A DNA stretch of 64,000 bases. Source: an uncultured Oscillospiraceae bacterium. Lineage in GTDB: Bacteria > Bacillota > Clostridia > Oscillospirales > Oscillospiraceae. Both the position numbers and the translations under genes were made by a program. Positions 24,025 through 33,418 of the stretch are shown one piece after another (within the stretch, counting starts at the first letter, position 1; each line of letters begins with the position of its first letter). Where the stretch lies: contig CAKTNS010000001.1 of NCBI GenBank assembly GCA_934589225.1, positions 124,001 to 188,000 on the forward strand, in the 5' to 3' direction. The notes beneath the pieces are model-generated. The model did not search any database and was not told the origin of the DNA. It saw only the letters and a program-made list of their open reading frames with translations.

Positions 24025-25237
24025 TGTTTTCTTCCTTCCCGGCACTTTGCCCAGCCAATCTTCCGGAGCTCCAGGCCCACTGAAGATTATAACCGCCGCA
24101 GTCCCCGTCTACATCCAGCACCTCGCCGCAGGCATAAAGCCCGGGAACCAGTTTGCTTTCCAGGGTGTTGCTATAAAACTCTTCTGTTACAATGCCTCCG
24201 GCTGTGACCTGGGCACTGTCCATGCCCAAGGCTTCCGTTAAATGGACCGGAAAGCACTTCGCCGTCTTTGCCGCCAGTTTCAGGTCTTCCCCGGAAAGCC
24301 CGGCAATTTCCCGATTGGCGGTGATACCGCATTCCTGGGTCAGGACTCTTCCCAGACGGTTGTGGAGGATGCCTGTAAACAACTCGGAGGCAGGAAGATT
24401 GGTCTTCCGGCGGGCTTCCAGCAAAGAAACCAGTGTTTCTTCCTCTATCTGGGGCAGTAAATCCAGCGTGCAGACCCAATTCCCTTTCTTCTGGCATACG
24501 TCTCTGGAAATTTCGAACATGACAGGCCCGGAAAGGCCCCATTCCGTAAACTGGATCTCTCCGACGCTACCGGACCAGAACGCACCGTCACAGGTGATTT
24601 CCGCCTTGCACTGGGCCCGGACACCTTTCAGCGCCGTGATCCCGGGCCAGTCCGTTTTGATTTGAACCAGTGTAGGCCGCAGACGGGTGCAGCGGTGGCC
24701 GAAGCTTCGCAGCAGCTTGTAACCGGACATGGAGCCCCCCAGCTTGGTACCCGCCAGGCCCCCACAGGCCACGATCAGCCGTTGGCAGAAAAACGCACCC
24801 TGGGTGGTTTCCAGCCGAAAGCCCGCTTCCTCCGGCTTTACTTTTTGAACCTCCACACCGGTTTCCAGCCGGATATTGGGCTTGTCCAAAGCAAAACGCA
24901 GAATATCCACCACGGAATTTGCCTGATCTGAAAACGGATACACCCGACCGGAGGCCTCTGCCACCGTTACAAGGCCAAAATGTTCAAACCATTTTAGCGT
25001 TTCCGCAGGGGAAAACCGTTCCAGGGCGTATCGGGAGAATTCTCTGTCCTCTCCGTGATAGCCCCCCTCCAGGGCATGAAGGTTCGTCAAATTGCAGCGG
25101 CCGTTTCCCGTTGCTTGCAGCTTTCGGCCGACTCTTTGCTGCCGCTCTAATAACAGTACCTGATTTTGAGGGCTTTCCGCCGCCGCCAGCGCCGCCGCCA
25201 TACCGGAGGCACCGCCGCCAATGATTCCGATGACCAT
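24017..25237 (-). CDS. BaiN/HI0933-family FAD oxidoreductase
   Basis: A 406-residue flavoprotein of the HI0933/YhiN/BaiN family. The FAD motif GIIGGGASGMAAALAA starts at residue 4, followed by GRKLQATGNGRCNLTN, the family signature, and AEASGRVYPFSDQA. The C-terminal TAGGIVTEEF and GLYACGEVLDVDGDCGGYNLQWAWSSG complete the FAD site. BaiN in gut clostridia reduces bile-acid intermediates, but most members have no known substrate, so bile-acid activity should not be assumed. It is the first gene of a two-gene flavoprotein operon. Confidence 0.88.
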   Translation of the reverse strand: MVIGIIGGGASGMAAALAAAESPQNQVLLLERQQRVGRKLQATGNGRCNLTNLHALEGGYHGEDREFSRYALERFSPAETLKWFEHFGLVTVAEASGRVYPFSDQANSVVDILRFALDKPNIRLETGVEVQKVKPEEAGFRLETTQGAFFCQRLIVACGGLAGTKLGGSMSGYKLLRSFGHRCTRLRPTLVQIKTDWPGITALKGVRAQCKAEITCDGAFWSGSVGEIQFTEWGLSGPVMFEISRDVCQKKGNWVCTLDLLPQIEEETLVSLLEARRKTNLPASELFTGILHNRLGRVLTQECGITANREIAGLSGEDLKLAAKTAKCFPVHLTEALGMDSAQVTAGGIVTEEFYSNTLESKLVPGLYACGEVLDVDGDCGGYNLQWAWSSGRLAGQSAGKEENNA

Positions 25238-25304
25238 ATCGATTCCCTTTCTCCGTTTTTTCGTATTATACACGACTACGCCCCTTGGCACAAGAAAAAC
25301 TTCT

Positions 25305-25332
25305 TTTCACAAGGGATAAGATGTGCTATAAT
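25305..25332 (+). promoter_or_regulatory. ylmH-like gene promoter
   Basis: TATAAT at 25327-25332 with an upstream TG (extended -10) and TTTCAC as a weak -35. The predicted transcript starts around 25339, only about 10 nt before the chosen ATG. Confidence 0.6.
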
Positions 25333-25348
25333 GGAGCTTGGTGATGCT

Positions 25349-26134
25349 ATGGACCGCAATCAAATCAATAAAATTGCGAAAACCGGAGAGGACAAGCTTT
25401 TGCTTGCCAAGCTCTGGGATAAAATCAACGCCGGAGTCCTGAAAAACATTCCGGCAAATACTTGTTTTTTGACTCCTAGGGAGCTGGAGCTTTCTAGTTT
25501 CCTGTTTGGCGATCTTCCGGGGCTGTACCGCTTCGGCGGCTACGAGGACGCGGAGCGGAAAATGCTTCTGTATCTGCCGGACTATATGGATGCGGATGCT
25601 CTTTACTGGCCCGATGGGCCTCTGGTGTGTCTGGAGGCAAGTTTTTTTGAGGAAGACACCCTGACCCACCGGGATATTCTGGGGGCGCTGATGGGGGCCG
25701 GCATCGGTCGGGAAACCGTTGGAGATATTTGTATGGAACCGGGGCGGTGCCTGTTTTTTGTGACGGCGGAAATCGCCCCCTATGTGCTGGATAATCTGCG
25801 CTCCGCCGGGCGCACCGCACTGCATCTGCGCTCCATCCCTTTGACGGAGCTTCAGATGCCGGAGCCAAAGTTTCAGGAAATACGGGATACCCTGGCTTCC
25901 CTGCGCCTCGACAGCGTGATCTCCTCCGGCTTCCGCATTGGCAGGTCTCTGGCCGCCAGCTATGTGACCACCGGCAAGGCTGCCATCGATGGGCTTCCCT
26001 GCGAAAAGCCCGACAAACAGGTTGCGGAAGGTTCTAAAATCTCTGTCCGGGGCCTGGGAAAGATCCGCTTGAGTCAAATCGGCGGAAAAAGCAAAAAAGA
26101 CCGTTACTGTGTAACGATTCAGAAATATGTGTGA
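25349..26134 (+). CDS. ylmH: S4-domain RNA-binding protein (YlmH family)
   Basis: A 261-residue protein with the YlmH layout: an N-terminal region with LLAKLWDKINAG and FLTPRELELSSFL, a central domain with LTHRDILGALMGAGIGRETVGDI, and an S4 RNA-binding domain from about 180 (LDSVISSGFRIGRSLAASY, GKAAIDGLPCEKPDKQVAEG). In B. subtilis YlmH acts in ribosome rescue and in cell-division gene context. The ATG at 25349 is chosen because the upstream in-frame ATG at 25331 overlaps the -10 hexamer. Confidence 0.88.
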   Translation: MDRNQINKIAKTGEDKLLLAKLWDKINAGVLKNIPANTCFLTPRELELSSFLFGDLPGLYRFGGYEDAERKMLLYLPDYMDADALYWPDGPLVCLEASFFEEDTLTHRDILGALMGAGIGRETVGDICMEPGRCLFFVTAEIAPYVLDNLRSAGRTALHLRSIPLTELQMPEPKFQEIRDTLASLRLDSVISSGFRIGRSLAASYVTTGKAAIDGLPCEKPDKQVAEGSKISVRGLGKIRLSQIGGKSKKDRYCVTIQKYV

Positions 26135-26142
26135 GGTTCATT

Positions 26143-26352
26143 ATGGAAATGCAAGATGTGATCGCACGGATCAACGTGCTGGCAAAAAAAGCAAAACAGG
26201 GTCCCCTGACCCCGGAGGAAACGGAAGAGCGGGACCGGCTGCGCAGAATTTATATTGATTCCGTCAAAGCCAATCTTGTAGGGCAGTTGGAGAACACCTA
26301 TATTCTCCAGCCTGACGGCACCAAAAAGAAGGTCGAGAAAAAGAAAAACTGA
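26143..26352 (+). CDS. DUF896 family protein (YnzC-like)
   Basis: A 69-residue cytosolic protein of two predicted helices. The family pattern is complete: IARINVLAKKAKQGPLTPEE, then ERDRLRRIYIDSVKANL. It ends in a lysine-rich tail. Function is unknown; B. subtilis YnzC is part of an SOS-linked operon. TGAGGT precedes the ATG at 26143, 8 nt after the ylmH stop, so the two are probably cotranscribed. Confidence 0.9.
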   Translation: MEMQDVIARINVLAKKAKQGPLTPEETEERDRLRRIYIDSVKANLVGQLENTYILQPDGTKKKVEKKKN

Positions 26353-26407
26353 TTGGGATCGCTCTTTGCCCGCCCTTTAGAGAACCAGTCAAAAAATGGA
26401 GAATACT

Positions 26408-28405
26408 ATGGATTTTTTACCCATTACAAAGCAAGAGCTGCAGGACCGAGGGATCCTGCAGCCGGATTTTGTCTACGTGATCGGTGACGCTTATGTAGAC
26501 CACCCCTCTTTTGGGCATGCCATTATCAGCAGAATTCTGGAAAGCCGGGGCTACAGTGTGGGGATCATCTCCCAGCCCGACTGGCGTGACCCCAAATCCA
26601 TTGATGTCTATGGCCCTCCCCGGCTGGGCTTCCTGGTCAGCGGCGGCAATATGGACTCTATGGTGAACCACTATTCCGTTACCCGGCATCGCCGGAAAAC
26701 AGACTCCTTCACCCCCGGGGGCATTATGGGCAAGCGTCCGGACTATGCCACCACCGTCTATTGCAATCTGATCCGGCAAACCTATAAAGACATTCCCATT
26801 CTCATCGGCGGCATTGAAGCCAGTCTCCGGCGGCTGGGCCACTATGACTATTGGTCCGACAGCATGAAGCGCTCCATCCTGCTGGATTCCCAGGCAGACC
26901 TCCTGATGTACGGCATGGGCGAAAAAAGCATCGTTGAAATCGCCGATGCCCTGAATGCCGGTATGGATGTAAAGGATATTACTTACATTGACGGCACGGT
27001 CTTTAAGACCAAAGAGCTGGACGAGAGCCTGCCCACCGTTGTGCTGCCCTCCTTTGAGGAGATTCAAAAGAACAAGCGCAGCTATGCCCAATCCTTTAAA
27101 ACCCAGTACTCCAACTGCGACCCCTTTACCGCCAAACGGCTGGCAGAGCCCTATGGCAAAGAATTTGTGGTGCAGAATCCCCCTCAAAAGCCCCTGACCA
27201 TGGAGGAAATGGATGCGGTTTACAGCCTTCCTTATTGCCGGACCTATCACCCCAGCTATCAGAAGCTGGGAGGCGTGCCCGCCATTGAGGAGGTCAGGTT
27301 CAGTCTGGTCAGCAACCGGGGCTGCTTCGGCGCCTGTTCCTTCTGCGCCCTGACCTTCCATCAAGGCCGGATCGTTCAGGTGCGGAGCCATGAATCCATT
27401 CTTTCCGAGGCGGAAAAAATGGTCAAGGACCCGGATTTCAAGGGCTATATCCACGATGTGGGCGGCCCCACCGCCAATTTCCGGCACCCGGCCTGTGAAA
27501 AGCAGATGACCAAGGGAGCCTGCGGCGGGCGGCAGTGCCTCTTCCCCACCCCCTGCAAAAACATGGACGCAGACCACTCTGACTATGTGGCGCTGCTTCG
27601 GAAACTGCGGAAGATTCCGGGCGTTAAAAAGGTATTTGTGCGCAGCGGCATCCGTTTTGATTATCTTTTAGCGGATAAAAAGGATACCTTCTTTAAAGAG
27701 CTTGTACAATACCACATTTCCGGTCAGCTGAAGGTGGCTCCGGAGCATGTTTCCGACGCCGTCCTCAGCCGCATGGGAAAGCCCCGGAACGCCGTGTATA
27801 ATCGTTTTGTGGACAAGTATTTTGCTCTCAACAAGCAATACGGTATGAATCAGTTCCTGGTGCCCTATCTCATGTCCAGCCACCCGGGCTCTACCATGAA
27901 GGAGGCCGTGGAGCTGGCGGAGTACATTCGGGATATGGGCTATAACCCGGAACAGGTCCAGGACTTTTATCCCACGCCCTCTACCTTGTCCACGGTAATG
28001 TATTACACGGGGCTGGATCCCCGGACCATGGAAAAGGTCTACGTTCCCACGGACCCCCACGAAAAGGCCATGCAGCGGGCTCTGATCCAATACAGAGACC
28101 CCAAGAACTACTACCTGGTGAGAGAAGCGCTGATGGCTGCCCACCGGGAGGATCTGATCGGCTCCGGTCCCAAGTGCCTGATCCGGGCCGTGCCCCCAAA
28201 GAAAGGCGGCTACAGCGCCCCGCCCAGGGCCCCGGAAAAGAAAGCTGGCCCCAAAGCCCCTCCGCAAAAAGGCAGGAAACAGGCGGCCCCTTCCAAAGCG
28301 CCCAATGCTTCCAAGCCATCCAGGCCCTCCAAGCCTTCCTCCGGCACCAAAGGCAGCGCCGGAAAACCCAAAACAGGCCCCCGGCAAAACAGCCGCCGCA
28401 AATAA
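26408..28405 (+). CDS. YgiQ-family radical SAM protein
   Basis: A 665-residue radical SAM enzyme of unknown substrate. An N-terminal cobalamin-binding-like region (about 15-110, [18 protein letters not shown]) is followed by the YgiQ signature [21 protein letters not shown]. The [4Fe-4S] motif is C-x3-C-x2-C in [18 protein letters not shown] second cysteine group ([18 protein letters not shown]) may bind another cluster. The last 75 residues are a low-complexity Lys/Pro/Ala-rich tail. GGAG 6 nt upstream favours the ATG at 26408 over one at 26396. Confidence 0.9.
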   Translation: MDFLPITKQELQDRGILQPDFVYVIGDAYVDHPSFGHAIISRILESRGYSVGIISQPDWRDPKSIDVYGPPRLGFLVSGGNMDSMVNHYSVTRHRRKTDSFTPGGIMGKRPDYATTVYCNLIRQTYKDIPILIGGIEASLRRLGHYDYWSDSMKRSILLDSQADLLMYGMGEKSIVEIADALNAGMDVKDITYIDGTVFKTKELDESLPTVVLPSFEEIQKNKRSYAQSFKTQYSNCDPFTAKRLAEPYGKEFVVQNPPQKPLTMEEMDAVYSLPYCRTYHPSYQKLGGVPAIEEVRFSLVSNRGCFGACSFCALTFHQGRIVQVRSHESILSEAEKMVKDPDFKGYIHDVGGPTANFRHPACEKQMTKGACGGRQCLFPTPCKNMDADHSDYVALLRKLRKIPGVKKVFVRSGIRFDYLLADKKDTFFKELVQYHISGQLKVAPEHVSDAVLSRMGKPRNAVYNRFVDKYFALNKQYGMNQFLVPYLMSSHPGSTMKEAVELAEYIRDMGYNPEQVQDFYPTPSTLSTVMYYTGLDPRTMEKVYVPTDPHEKAMQRALIQYRDPKNYYLVREALMAAHREDLIGSGPKCLIRAVPPKKGGYSAPPRAPEKKAGPKAPPQKGRKQAAPSKAPNASKPSRPSKPSSGTKGSAGKPKTGPRQNSRRK

Positions 28406-28411
28406 AAAATG

Positions 28412-28454
28412 AAATCCCCTGGAATCTCGTCCGTTCAAGATTCCAGGGGATTTT
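28412..28454. terminator. Bidirectional terminator between ygiQ-like and purine permease genes
   Basis: A 15-bp stem AATCCCCTGGAATCT/AGATTCCAGGGGATT with a 10-nt loop, between convergent genes. Confidence 0.9.
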
Positions 28455-28472
28455 GCGATTTTGAGTGTTGGC

Positions 28473-29912
28473 TTATACAGCCAGGAAGAATTTGACCAAG
28501 AACAGCAGGGAGATGGCGTAGGTCAGCAGAGAGACCTCCTTGGCCTTGCCGCCGAAGACCTTGATAATGGTATAGGAAATGAGGCCGATACCGATGGCGT
28601 GGCCGATGGAGCCGGAAACGGGCATGCCGATGAGCATCAAGGATACGGGAACCATCTGGTCCATATCCTCGAAGTTCACGTTTTTCAGGCCCATGAGCAT
28701 GAGCACACCGACGTAAATCAGTGCAGAGGAAGTGGCCGCGGCGGGAATGATGGCCGCCACAGGTGCCAGGAACATGCAGGCCAGGAACAACACGCCGGTG
28801 GTGGCAGCGGTGAGGCCGGTACGTCCGCCAGCCTCCACGCCGGAGGCGGACTCTACGAAGGTGGTCACCGTGGAAGTACCGGTGCAGGCACCGGCTACGG
28901 TACCGATGGCATCAGACAGAAGGGCCTCCTTCATATTGGGCATGTTGCCGTTCTCGTCCACCATACCGGCCCGGGAAGCGGTGCCTACCAGGGTGCCGAT
29001 GGTATCGAACATGTCGATGATGCAGAAGGTGACGATCAGGGTCACGGCAGTAAACCAGCCGATTTCCAGGAAGCCTGCGAAATTAAAGTGGAACAGGGTG
29101 GTCTTTGCCATATCCGCAAAGGGCGGCACAAAGGAAGCGGTGGCCAGAGAAGCAAAGGGATTGGTGTGCAGGAAGACAGACTCCCCTACCCAATAGATCA
29201 CAGAGGCAATCAGCATGCCATAGAGCACAGAGCCATTGACGTTCTTCTTGGACATGGCAACAATGGCAAAGAGGCCTGCAAACATGGTCACCACGGTCAG
29301 GATCATGGTGGCGTAACCGGTGTCACCCATGCTGCTTCGGAGAACGCTGGGGGTCAGAGCGCCGAAGAAGTCCCGCATGACAAAGAAGGGCGTGGAAAAA
29401 CCGTTGCCCTCGGCGTAGACGCCCACGTTGGAGCCCAGGCCGATGTTCATGAGCATCAGGCCAATGGCGGGAGAAATGCCCAGCCGCACGCCAAGAGGAA
29501 TGGCATCAACGATCTTTTCCCGGACATTCAACACAGACAGGAACAGGAAAATAATACCCTCGATCAGGATGATCACCAGAGCGGCCTGGAAAGAGGCCAC
29601 ATAGGTCATACCGGTCATGGCCACGATATTGCCCACCACAACGGCAAAGAAGCTGTTCAGGCCCATGCCGGGAGCCAGTGCAAAGGGCTTGTTGGCAAGG
29701 AAGGCCATGGCAAACATACCCACGGCGGAAGCCAGACAGGTGGCCAGGAACACACCGTTCCACAGCTCCTGACCCTCTGCGCCGAAGCCTGTCAGCAGGT
29801 TGGGGTTCAGGGCGATGATATACGCCATGGTCATAAAGGTGGTAAGTCCGGCGATCAGTTCCGTTCTTACCGTTGTCTTGTTGTCAGACAAATGGAATAG
29901 CTTTTCAAACAT
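28473..29912 (-). CDS. NCS2/AzgA-family purine permease
   Basis: A 479-residue membrane permease with about 12-14 hydrophobic segments, expected to import guanine, hypoxanthine or adenine by proton symport. The AzgA/PbuG signatures are present: RTELIAGLTTFMTMAYIIALNP, LAPGMGLNSFFAVVVG, DMFDTIGTLVGTASRAGM and GTSTVTTFVESASGVEAGGRTGLTA. I looked for a purine riboswitch in the 137 nt upstream and did not see one. AGAAGGG precedes the ATG. Confidence 0.93.
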   Translation of the reverse strand: MFEKLFHLSDNKTTVRTELIAGLTTFMTMAYIIALNPNLLTGFGAEGQELWNGVFLATCLASAVGMFAMAFLANKPFALAPGMGLNSFFAVVVGNIVAMTGMTYVASFQAALVIILIEGIIFLFLSVLNVREKIVDAIPLGVRLGISPAIGLMLMNIGLGSNVGVYAEGNGFSTPFFVMRDFFGALTPSVLRSSMGDTGYATMILTVVTMFAGLFAIVAMSKKNVNGSVLYGMLIASVIYWVGESVFLHTNPFASLATASFVPPFADMAKTTLFHFNFAGFLEIGWFTAVTLIVTFCIIDMFDTIGTLVGTASRAGMVDENGNMPNMKEALLSDAIGTVAGACTGTSTVTTFVESASGVEAGGRTGLTAATTGVLFLACMFLAPVAAIIPAAATSSALIYVGVLMLMGLKNVNFEDMDQMVPVSLMLIGMPVSGSIGHAIGIGLISYTIIKVFGGKAKEVSLLTYAISLLFLVKFFLAV

Positions 29913-30049
29913 TTGTTATTGACCCTTCTTCTTTCTATTCTTTGGCACATTCACCTAGCAGCTACCATTCTATCATGGCTTCTTGCAAAAGAATATAGGC
30001 GATTCCCCCAACAAATCAGGTGTTTTCCACTTTAAAATTCACAAATCGG

Positions 30050-31279
30050 TCATTTTTTCTCCGGACGCTTCCGGAGCAGGTATTCATCCAGCTTCTGCTT
30101 CATGTTCTCCGGCATGGTTTTGGCCACCGGGCAGCGTTTGGCGTTGGCGAAGCGGTCCGCAAAGGCGGTGATGAAGGCAATGTCTTCTTCCATCTGGCTG
30201 CCGCTCATAACCGCCATGGTATCATAGCTGTTGTGAATGGTGGCGGTATTGCCCGGAGCCAGACGGGCGAAGGACACCGCGGGAACACCCTTATCCGCAA
30301 AGGGGGTGGAGTCGCTGGAATACACGTCCTGGCTGACCTCAATGCCGAAGCCCAGCTCCGAGCCCATGTAGGAAATGTAATGGCAGAGCTTTTCCTCGCC
30401 AGTGACGCAGCCGATGAATTTGCCCATAATGCAGCCGATCATATCCAGGTTGATATTCAGGACGATTTTCCCCAGTTCCTCATCGTGTTGAGCACAGTAG
30501 GCCTTAGAGCCCAGAAGGCCCCGCTCCTCGCTGCCGCACCAGACAAAGCGCAGGCCGCAGCTGTGGGGGTGCTGGGCAAAGAACTCCGCAATGGCCAACA
30601 GGCCCACGGAACCGGACATATTGTCATAAGCACCCTGAGACAGGGAGGTGGAATCATAGTGGGCGGTAAAGGCGATCACATCTTCCCGCTCCCCCGGCAA
30701 ATCCAGAATCACATTATGGGATTTTCCCATATACTCATTCTGTTTGAGGACGATTTTCGCCATCTTGCCGCCGTCCCGGATCAGTGCAATGGCATCCTTG
30801 GCGTTGATGTTCACGCCGGGAAGCTTGTTCCCCTGGGATACATAGCTGCGCAGCTCCCGCTGATCAATGTCCCTGTCCGTGTAATTGGCGTTGCCGTCAT
30901 AGGTAATGTAACCCAGGGCTCCGTTGGCAAGCAAATCCTGATAGCGCCAATAGCCAAGATACCCGTCGATCATCACAATTTTGCCCTTGCACAGGCTCAG
31001 GGAATAGTCGTCGGTATTGCGCAGATAATAGAGCTCTGCCTCTACAGTAGAGCTGCCGGCATTCTTATAGCCCTTGCAGGGGATGGTCTTTCCGTCAACA
31101 GTAAGCTCTGCCTCCAGAATGTCTGCCATATCCACATCAAAGGCCTCCAGGGAGCCGGTCAGGCCACAGGCATGCAAGCGGGACAGCAGATATTCCGCGG
31201 TTTTCAGTTCCTCCGGACTTCCGCCGGTCCGTACATAAGCAGTATCGGAAAAAATACCCATGATCTCATTTGCGTTCAT
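30050..31279 (-). CDS. M28-family metallopeptidase
   Basis: A 409-residue zinc aminopeptidase-like protein without a signal peptide, hence probably cytosolic. The M28 ligands are in order: FTAHYDSTS (His, Asp nearby), AYDNMSGSVG (bridging Asp), CGSEERGLLGS (catalytic and ligand Glu), NLDMIG and ATIHNSYD. A PA-type inserted domain (about 75-185) precedes the catalytic core. The substrate is probably peptides. GGAGG lies 7 nt before the ATG. Confidence 0.9.
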   Translation of the reverse strand: MNANEIMGIFSDTAYVRTGGSPEELKTAEYLLSRLHACGLTGSLEAFDVDMADILEAELTVDGKTIPCKGYKNAGSSTVEAELYYLRNTDDYSLSLCKGKIVMIDGYLGYWRYQDLLANGALGYITYDGNANYTDRDIDQRELRSYVSQGNKLPGVNINAKDAIALIRDGGKMAKIVLKQNEYMGKSHNVILDLPGEREDVIAFTAHYDSTSLSQGAYDNMSGSVGLLAIAEFFAQHPHSCGLRFVWCGSEERGLLGSKAYCAQHDEELGKIVLNINLDMIGCIMGKFIGCVTGEEKLCHYISYMGSELGFGIEVSQDVYSSDSTPFADKGVPAVSFARLAPGNTATIHNSYDTMAVMSGSQMEEDIAFITAFADRFANAKRCPVAKTMPENMKQKLDEYLLRKRPEKK

Positions 31280-31306
31280 ATGAGCACCTCCAAAAATTAT
31301 AATCCT

Positions 31307-31335
31307 ATGTTACCGCACAGTCCGATCTTTTGCAA
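31307..31335 (-). promoter_or_regulatory. M28 peptidase promoter
   Basis: The minus strand reads TTGCAA, 17 nt spacer, TAACAT. A second TATAAT lies a little downstream (31298-31303) without a clear -35. Confidence 0.5.
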
Positions 31336-31358
31336 GTAGGAAAAAATCAAATCCTGTC

Positions 31359-31390
31359 AAAAATGACCGGCACCCAAAAGGCACCGGTCA
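31359..31390 (-). terminator. Terminator after pepD
   Basis: A 7-bp stem TGACCGG/CCGGTCA plus inner C-G pairs, followed by TTTTT on the minus strand, 9 nt after the pepD stop. Confidence 0.75.
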
Positions 31391-31398
31391 TGGTGTGT

Positions 31399-32841
31399 TT
31401 AGAGCTTCTTCAGCACTTCCAGGAGGAAATCCCAAGTGCGCTTGGTGGAGGCGATCTCCAGCTTTTCACGGCTGGTATGGATGTCGTGCATCTGGGGTCC
31501 AATGGACACGCAGTCCAGCCCCGGAAGCTTTTCGCCCAGCAAGCCGCATTCCAGGCCTGCGTGAATGGCCAGTACCTGGGGCTCTTTTCCAAACATCTTG
31601 GTATAGACGGATACCATCACATCCCGAAGCTTGGAGTCCTTTTTATACTCCCAGGCAGGATAAGTGCCCATCTGACTGTAGGAAGCACCGTAGAAATCCG
31701 CCAGCTCCCGGAGCTTTCCGGTCAGAGCCTCCTTCTCCTGGTTGACGGAGCTGCGGACGGAGAAGGTCACGCTGAACTGCTCTCCCAGCTTGGCAACACC
31801 CAGATTCAGGCTGGTCTGCACCAGCTCCGGCATATCCGGGCAGTAGGCCTGAACGCCGTTGGGAACGGTACACAGCAGGGAGATCACATCGGCGGTGGCA
31901 GTGGTGGTCAGGGCGTTTCCGCCCAGAGCGTCCACGTCAAAGGCCTGGATGGAAGCTTCCGGCTCGTCATAATTCTGCCGGATCTCCTGCTGGAGCTCCG
32001 CGGCAATATCATTGATCCGTTCGATGCCAATGCCCATGGCGACCACAGTGGCCTGGCAGGAACGGGGAATGGCGTTGTCTTTGCTGCCGCCGGAGAAAGA
32101 GGTCAGGCACAGAGGCATGAGCTTCTGGATGCGGCCCAGGAACTCGCCCATGACCTTGTTGGCATTGGCACGGTTCTTGTCGATTTCCTGACCGGAATGG
32201 CCGCCCCGGAGGTTTTCTACCGCCAGACGGACACAAGGGCCGTAAACTGCCTTCCGCTCCGCTTTCAGGGAAATGGTGCTCCGGGCACCGCCGGCGCAGG
32301 ACACCGTAAAGACGCCTTCGTCCTCCGAGTCCAGATTCACCATAGTCCGGCCCTTCAAAGAGGACAGGTCAATGGCCGCCGCGCCCAGCATGCCGATTTC
32401 CTCATCTACCGTGATGATCACTTCCAGAGGCGGATGGGCAATGGACGCATCATCCAGGATGGCCAGGGCGTAGGCCACGGCAATGCCGTCGTCACCGCCC
32501 AGGGTGGTGCCTCTGGCGTAAACGCAGGCCCCGTCATGGGTCAGGTCCAGCCCGTCGGCGGCCATATCCAAGGCGCAGGTGGTATCCTTCTCACAGACCA
32601 TATCCATATGGCCCTGCAGGATCACCGGAGCATGGTCTTCCATGCCGCAGGTACCGGGGGCAAACAGAATCACATTGTTGCTCTCATCCTGGATGCAGCG
32701 AAGGTCATGGGCCTTGGCGAAGGCCACCAAATAGTCACTGATGGCCTTTGTATTGCGGCTGCCATGGGGAATGGCGCAGATTTCTTCAAAATAACGGAAA
32801 ACCGCCTGGGGCTCCAGCCCCTCCAGCTTTCTTTCAGACAT
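31399..32841 (-). CDS. pepD: Aminoacyl-histidine dipeptidase (PepD, M20 family)
   Basis: A 480-residue zinc dipeptidase with broad dipeptide specificity. Metal-site motifs are PVILQGHMDMVCEKD (first His/Asp), YARGTTLGGDDGIAVAYALA (bridging Asp), ITVDEEIGMLGAA (catalytic Glu-Glu) and HAGLECGLLGEK (C-terminal His). The inserted lid domain lies between about 205 and 390. AGAAAGGGG precedes the ATG at 32841. A second peptidase gene follows downstream, with its own promoter and a terminator between, so they are separate transcripts. Confidence 0.94.
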   Translation of the reverse strand: MSERKLEGLEPQAVFRYFEEICAIPHGSRNTKAISDYLVAFAKAHDLRCIQDESNNVILFAPGTCGMEDHAPVILQGHMDMVCEKDTTCALDMAADGLDLTHDGACVYARGTTLGGDDGIAVAYALAILDDASIAHPPLEVIITVDEEIGMLGAAAIDLSSLKGRTMVNLDSEDEGVFTVSCAGGARSTISLKAERKAVYGPCVRLAVENLRGGHSGQEIDKNRANANKVMGEFLGRIQKLMPLCLTSFSGGSKDNAIPRSCQATVVAMGIGIERINDIAAELQQEIRQNYDEPEASIQAFDVDALGGNALTTTATADVISLLCTVPNGVQAYCPDMPELVQTSLNLGVAKLGEQFSVTFSVRSSVNQEKEALTGKLRELADFYGASYSQMGTYPAWEYKKDSKLRDVMVSVYTKMFGKEPQVLAIHAGLECGLLGEKLPGLDCVSIGPQMHDIHTSREKLEIASTKRTWDFLLEVLKKL

Positions 32842-32999
32842 AAATATAAACCCCTTTCTTAGAGATCTCCAAATCAAACTTCCGCATTGGACCCCTATTT
32901 TTCTCTCATTTCGTGGGCCCGGAAATGGATTCAGAAGCTTCCCTGGTCGTTTGCTTCTATACTACCACAAGCGGTCTCAAAAGTCACTGGGCAAAAATG

Positions 33000-33029
33000 A
33001 CAAAGACCATGGAACGAATCCATGGTCTT
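33000..33029 (-). terminator. Terminator after secG
   Basis: A 10-bp stem AAGACCATGG/CCATGGTCTT with a 7-nt loop, then TTGTCATTTTT on the minus strand. Confidence 0.8.
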
Positions 33030-33049
33030 ATGTTCATTTATTCTGGGAA

Positions 33050-33286
33050 TCACACCAGGCTCAGCGCCAGGGTCAGCAGGATCCAGGCAATTGCGATCCA
33101 CTTGGTAGAGGAAGCAAGAACATGGTCCAGGCCAGCCTTCTTATTCTTGCTCAGATAGGAATCGGAACCACCGGTCAGAGCACCGGACAGGCCAGCCTCC
33201 TTGCCGGACTGCAGCAGAACCACCACAATCAGAGCGATGCTTGCAATCGCTTCCAGGACAACCAGAATCGTCTGTAAAACATTCAT
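33050..33286 (-). CDS. secG: Protein translocase subunit SecG
   Basis: A 78-residue two-helix membrane protein of the SecYEG translocon. Helix 1 (about 4-25) ends in the family motif VVVLLQSGKEAGLSGALTGG, and helix 2 is at about 57-77. The ATG at 33286 has GGGAGG 10 nt upstream; the longer upstream frame crosses the promoter and is not used. It is a single-gene transcript between prfB and pepD. Confidence 0.95.
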   Translation of the reverse strand: MNVLQTILVVLEAIASIALIVVVLLQSGKEAGLSGALTGGSDSYLSKNKKAGLDHVLASSTKWIAIAWILLTLALSLV

Positions 33287-33359
33287 CGTGACAAACCTCC
33301 CTCCGCTGATTCGCGGAATGCGAACGGTATTGGGCCCTCGGGCCTCAAATAGCCTAACA

Positions 33360-33388
33360 AGTATAGCACAGCTTCTTGCAAAATGCAA
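33360..33388 (-). promoter_or_regulatory. secG promoter
   Basis: The minus strand reads TTGCAT, 17 nt spacer, TATACT, with TG one base before the -10. A perfect palindrome (GCTTCTTGCA/TGCAAGAAGC, 33371-33393) covers the -35 element. Confidence 0.75.
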
Positions 33389-33393
33389 GAAGC
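33371..33393. repeat. Palindrome overlapping the secG promoter
   Basis: Ten-base perfect inverted repeat with a 3-nt centre, covering the -35 hexamer and part of the spacer of the secG promoter, and 26 nt after the prfB stop. It could be a protein-binding site or an RNA hairpin ending prfB, although no T run follows it. Confidence 0.55.
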
Positions 33394-33418
33394 AATTCCA
33401 ATTTCTCCGGGAAAAAGC

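Noticed and set aside
28461..29900. 479-codon plus-strand frame opposite the purine permease gene
   Set aside because: Exact antisense shadow with very high Gly/His content and no domain; the minus-strand permease is certain.
29913..30049. Purine riboswitch upstream of the purine permease
   Set aside because: The 137 nt hold no three-way junction or the conserved purine aptamer core.
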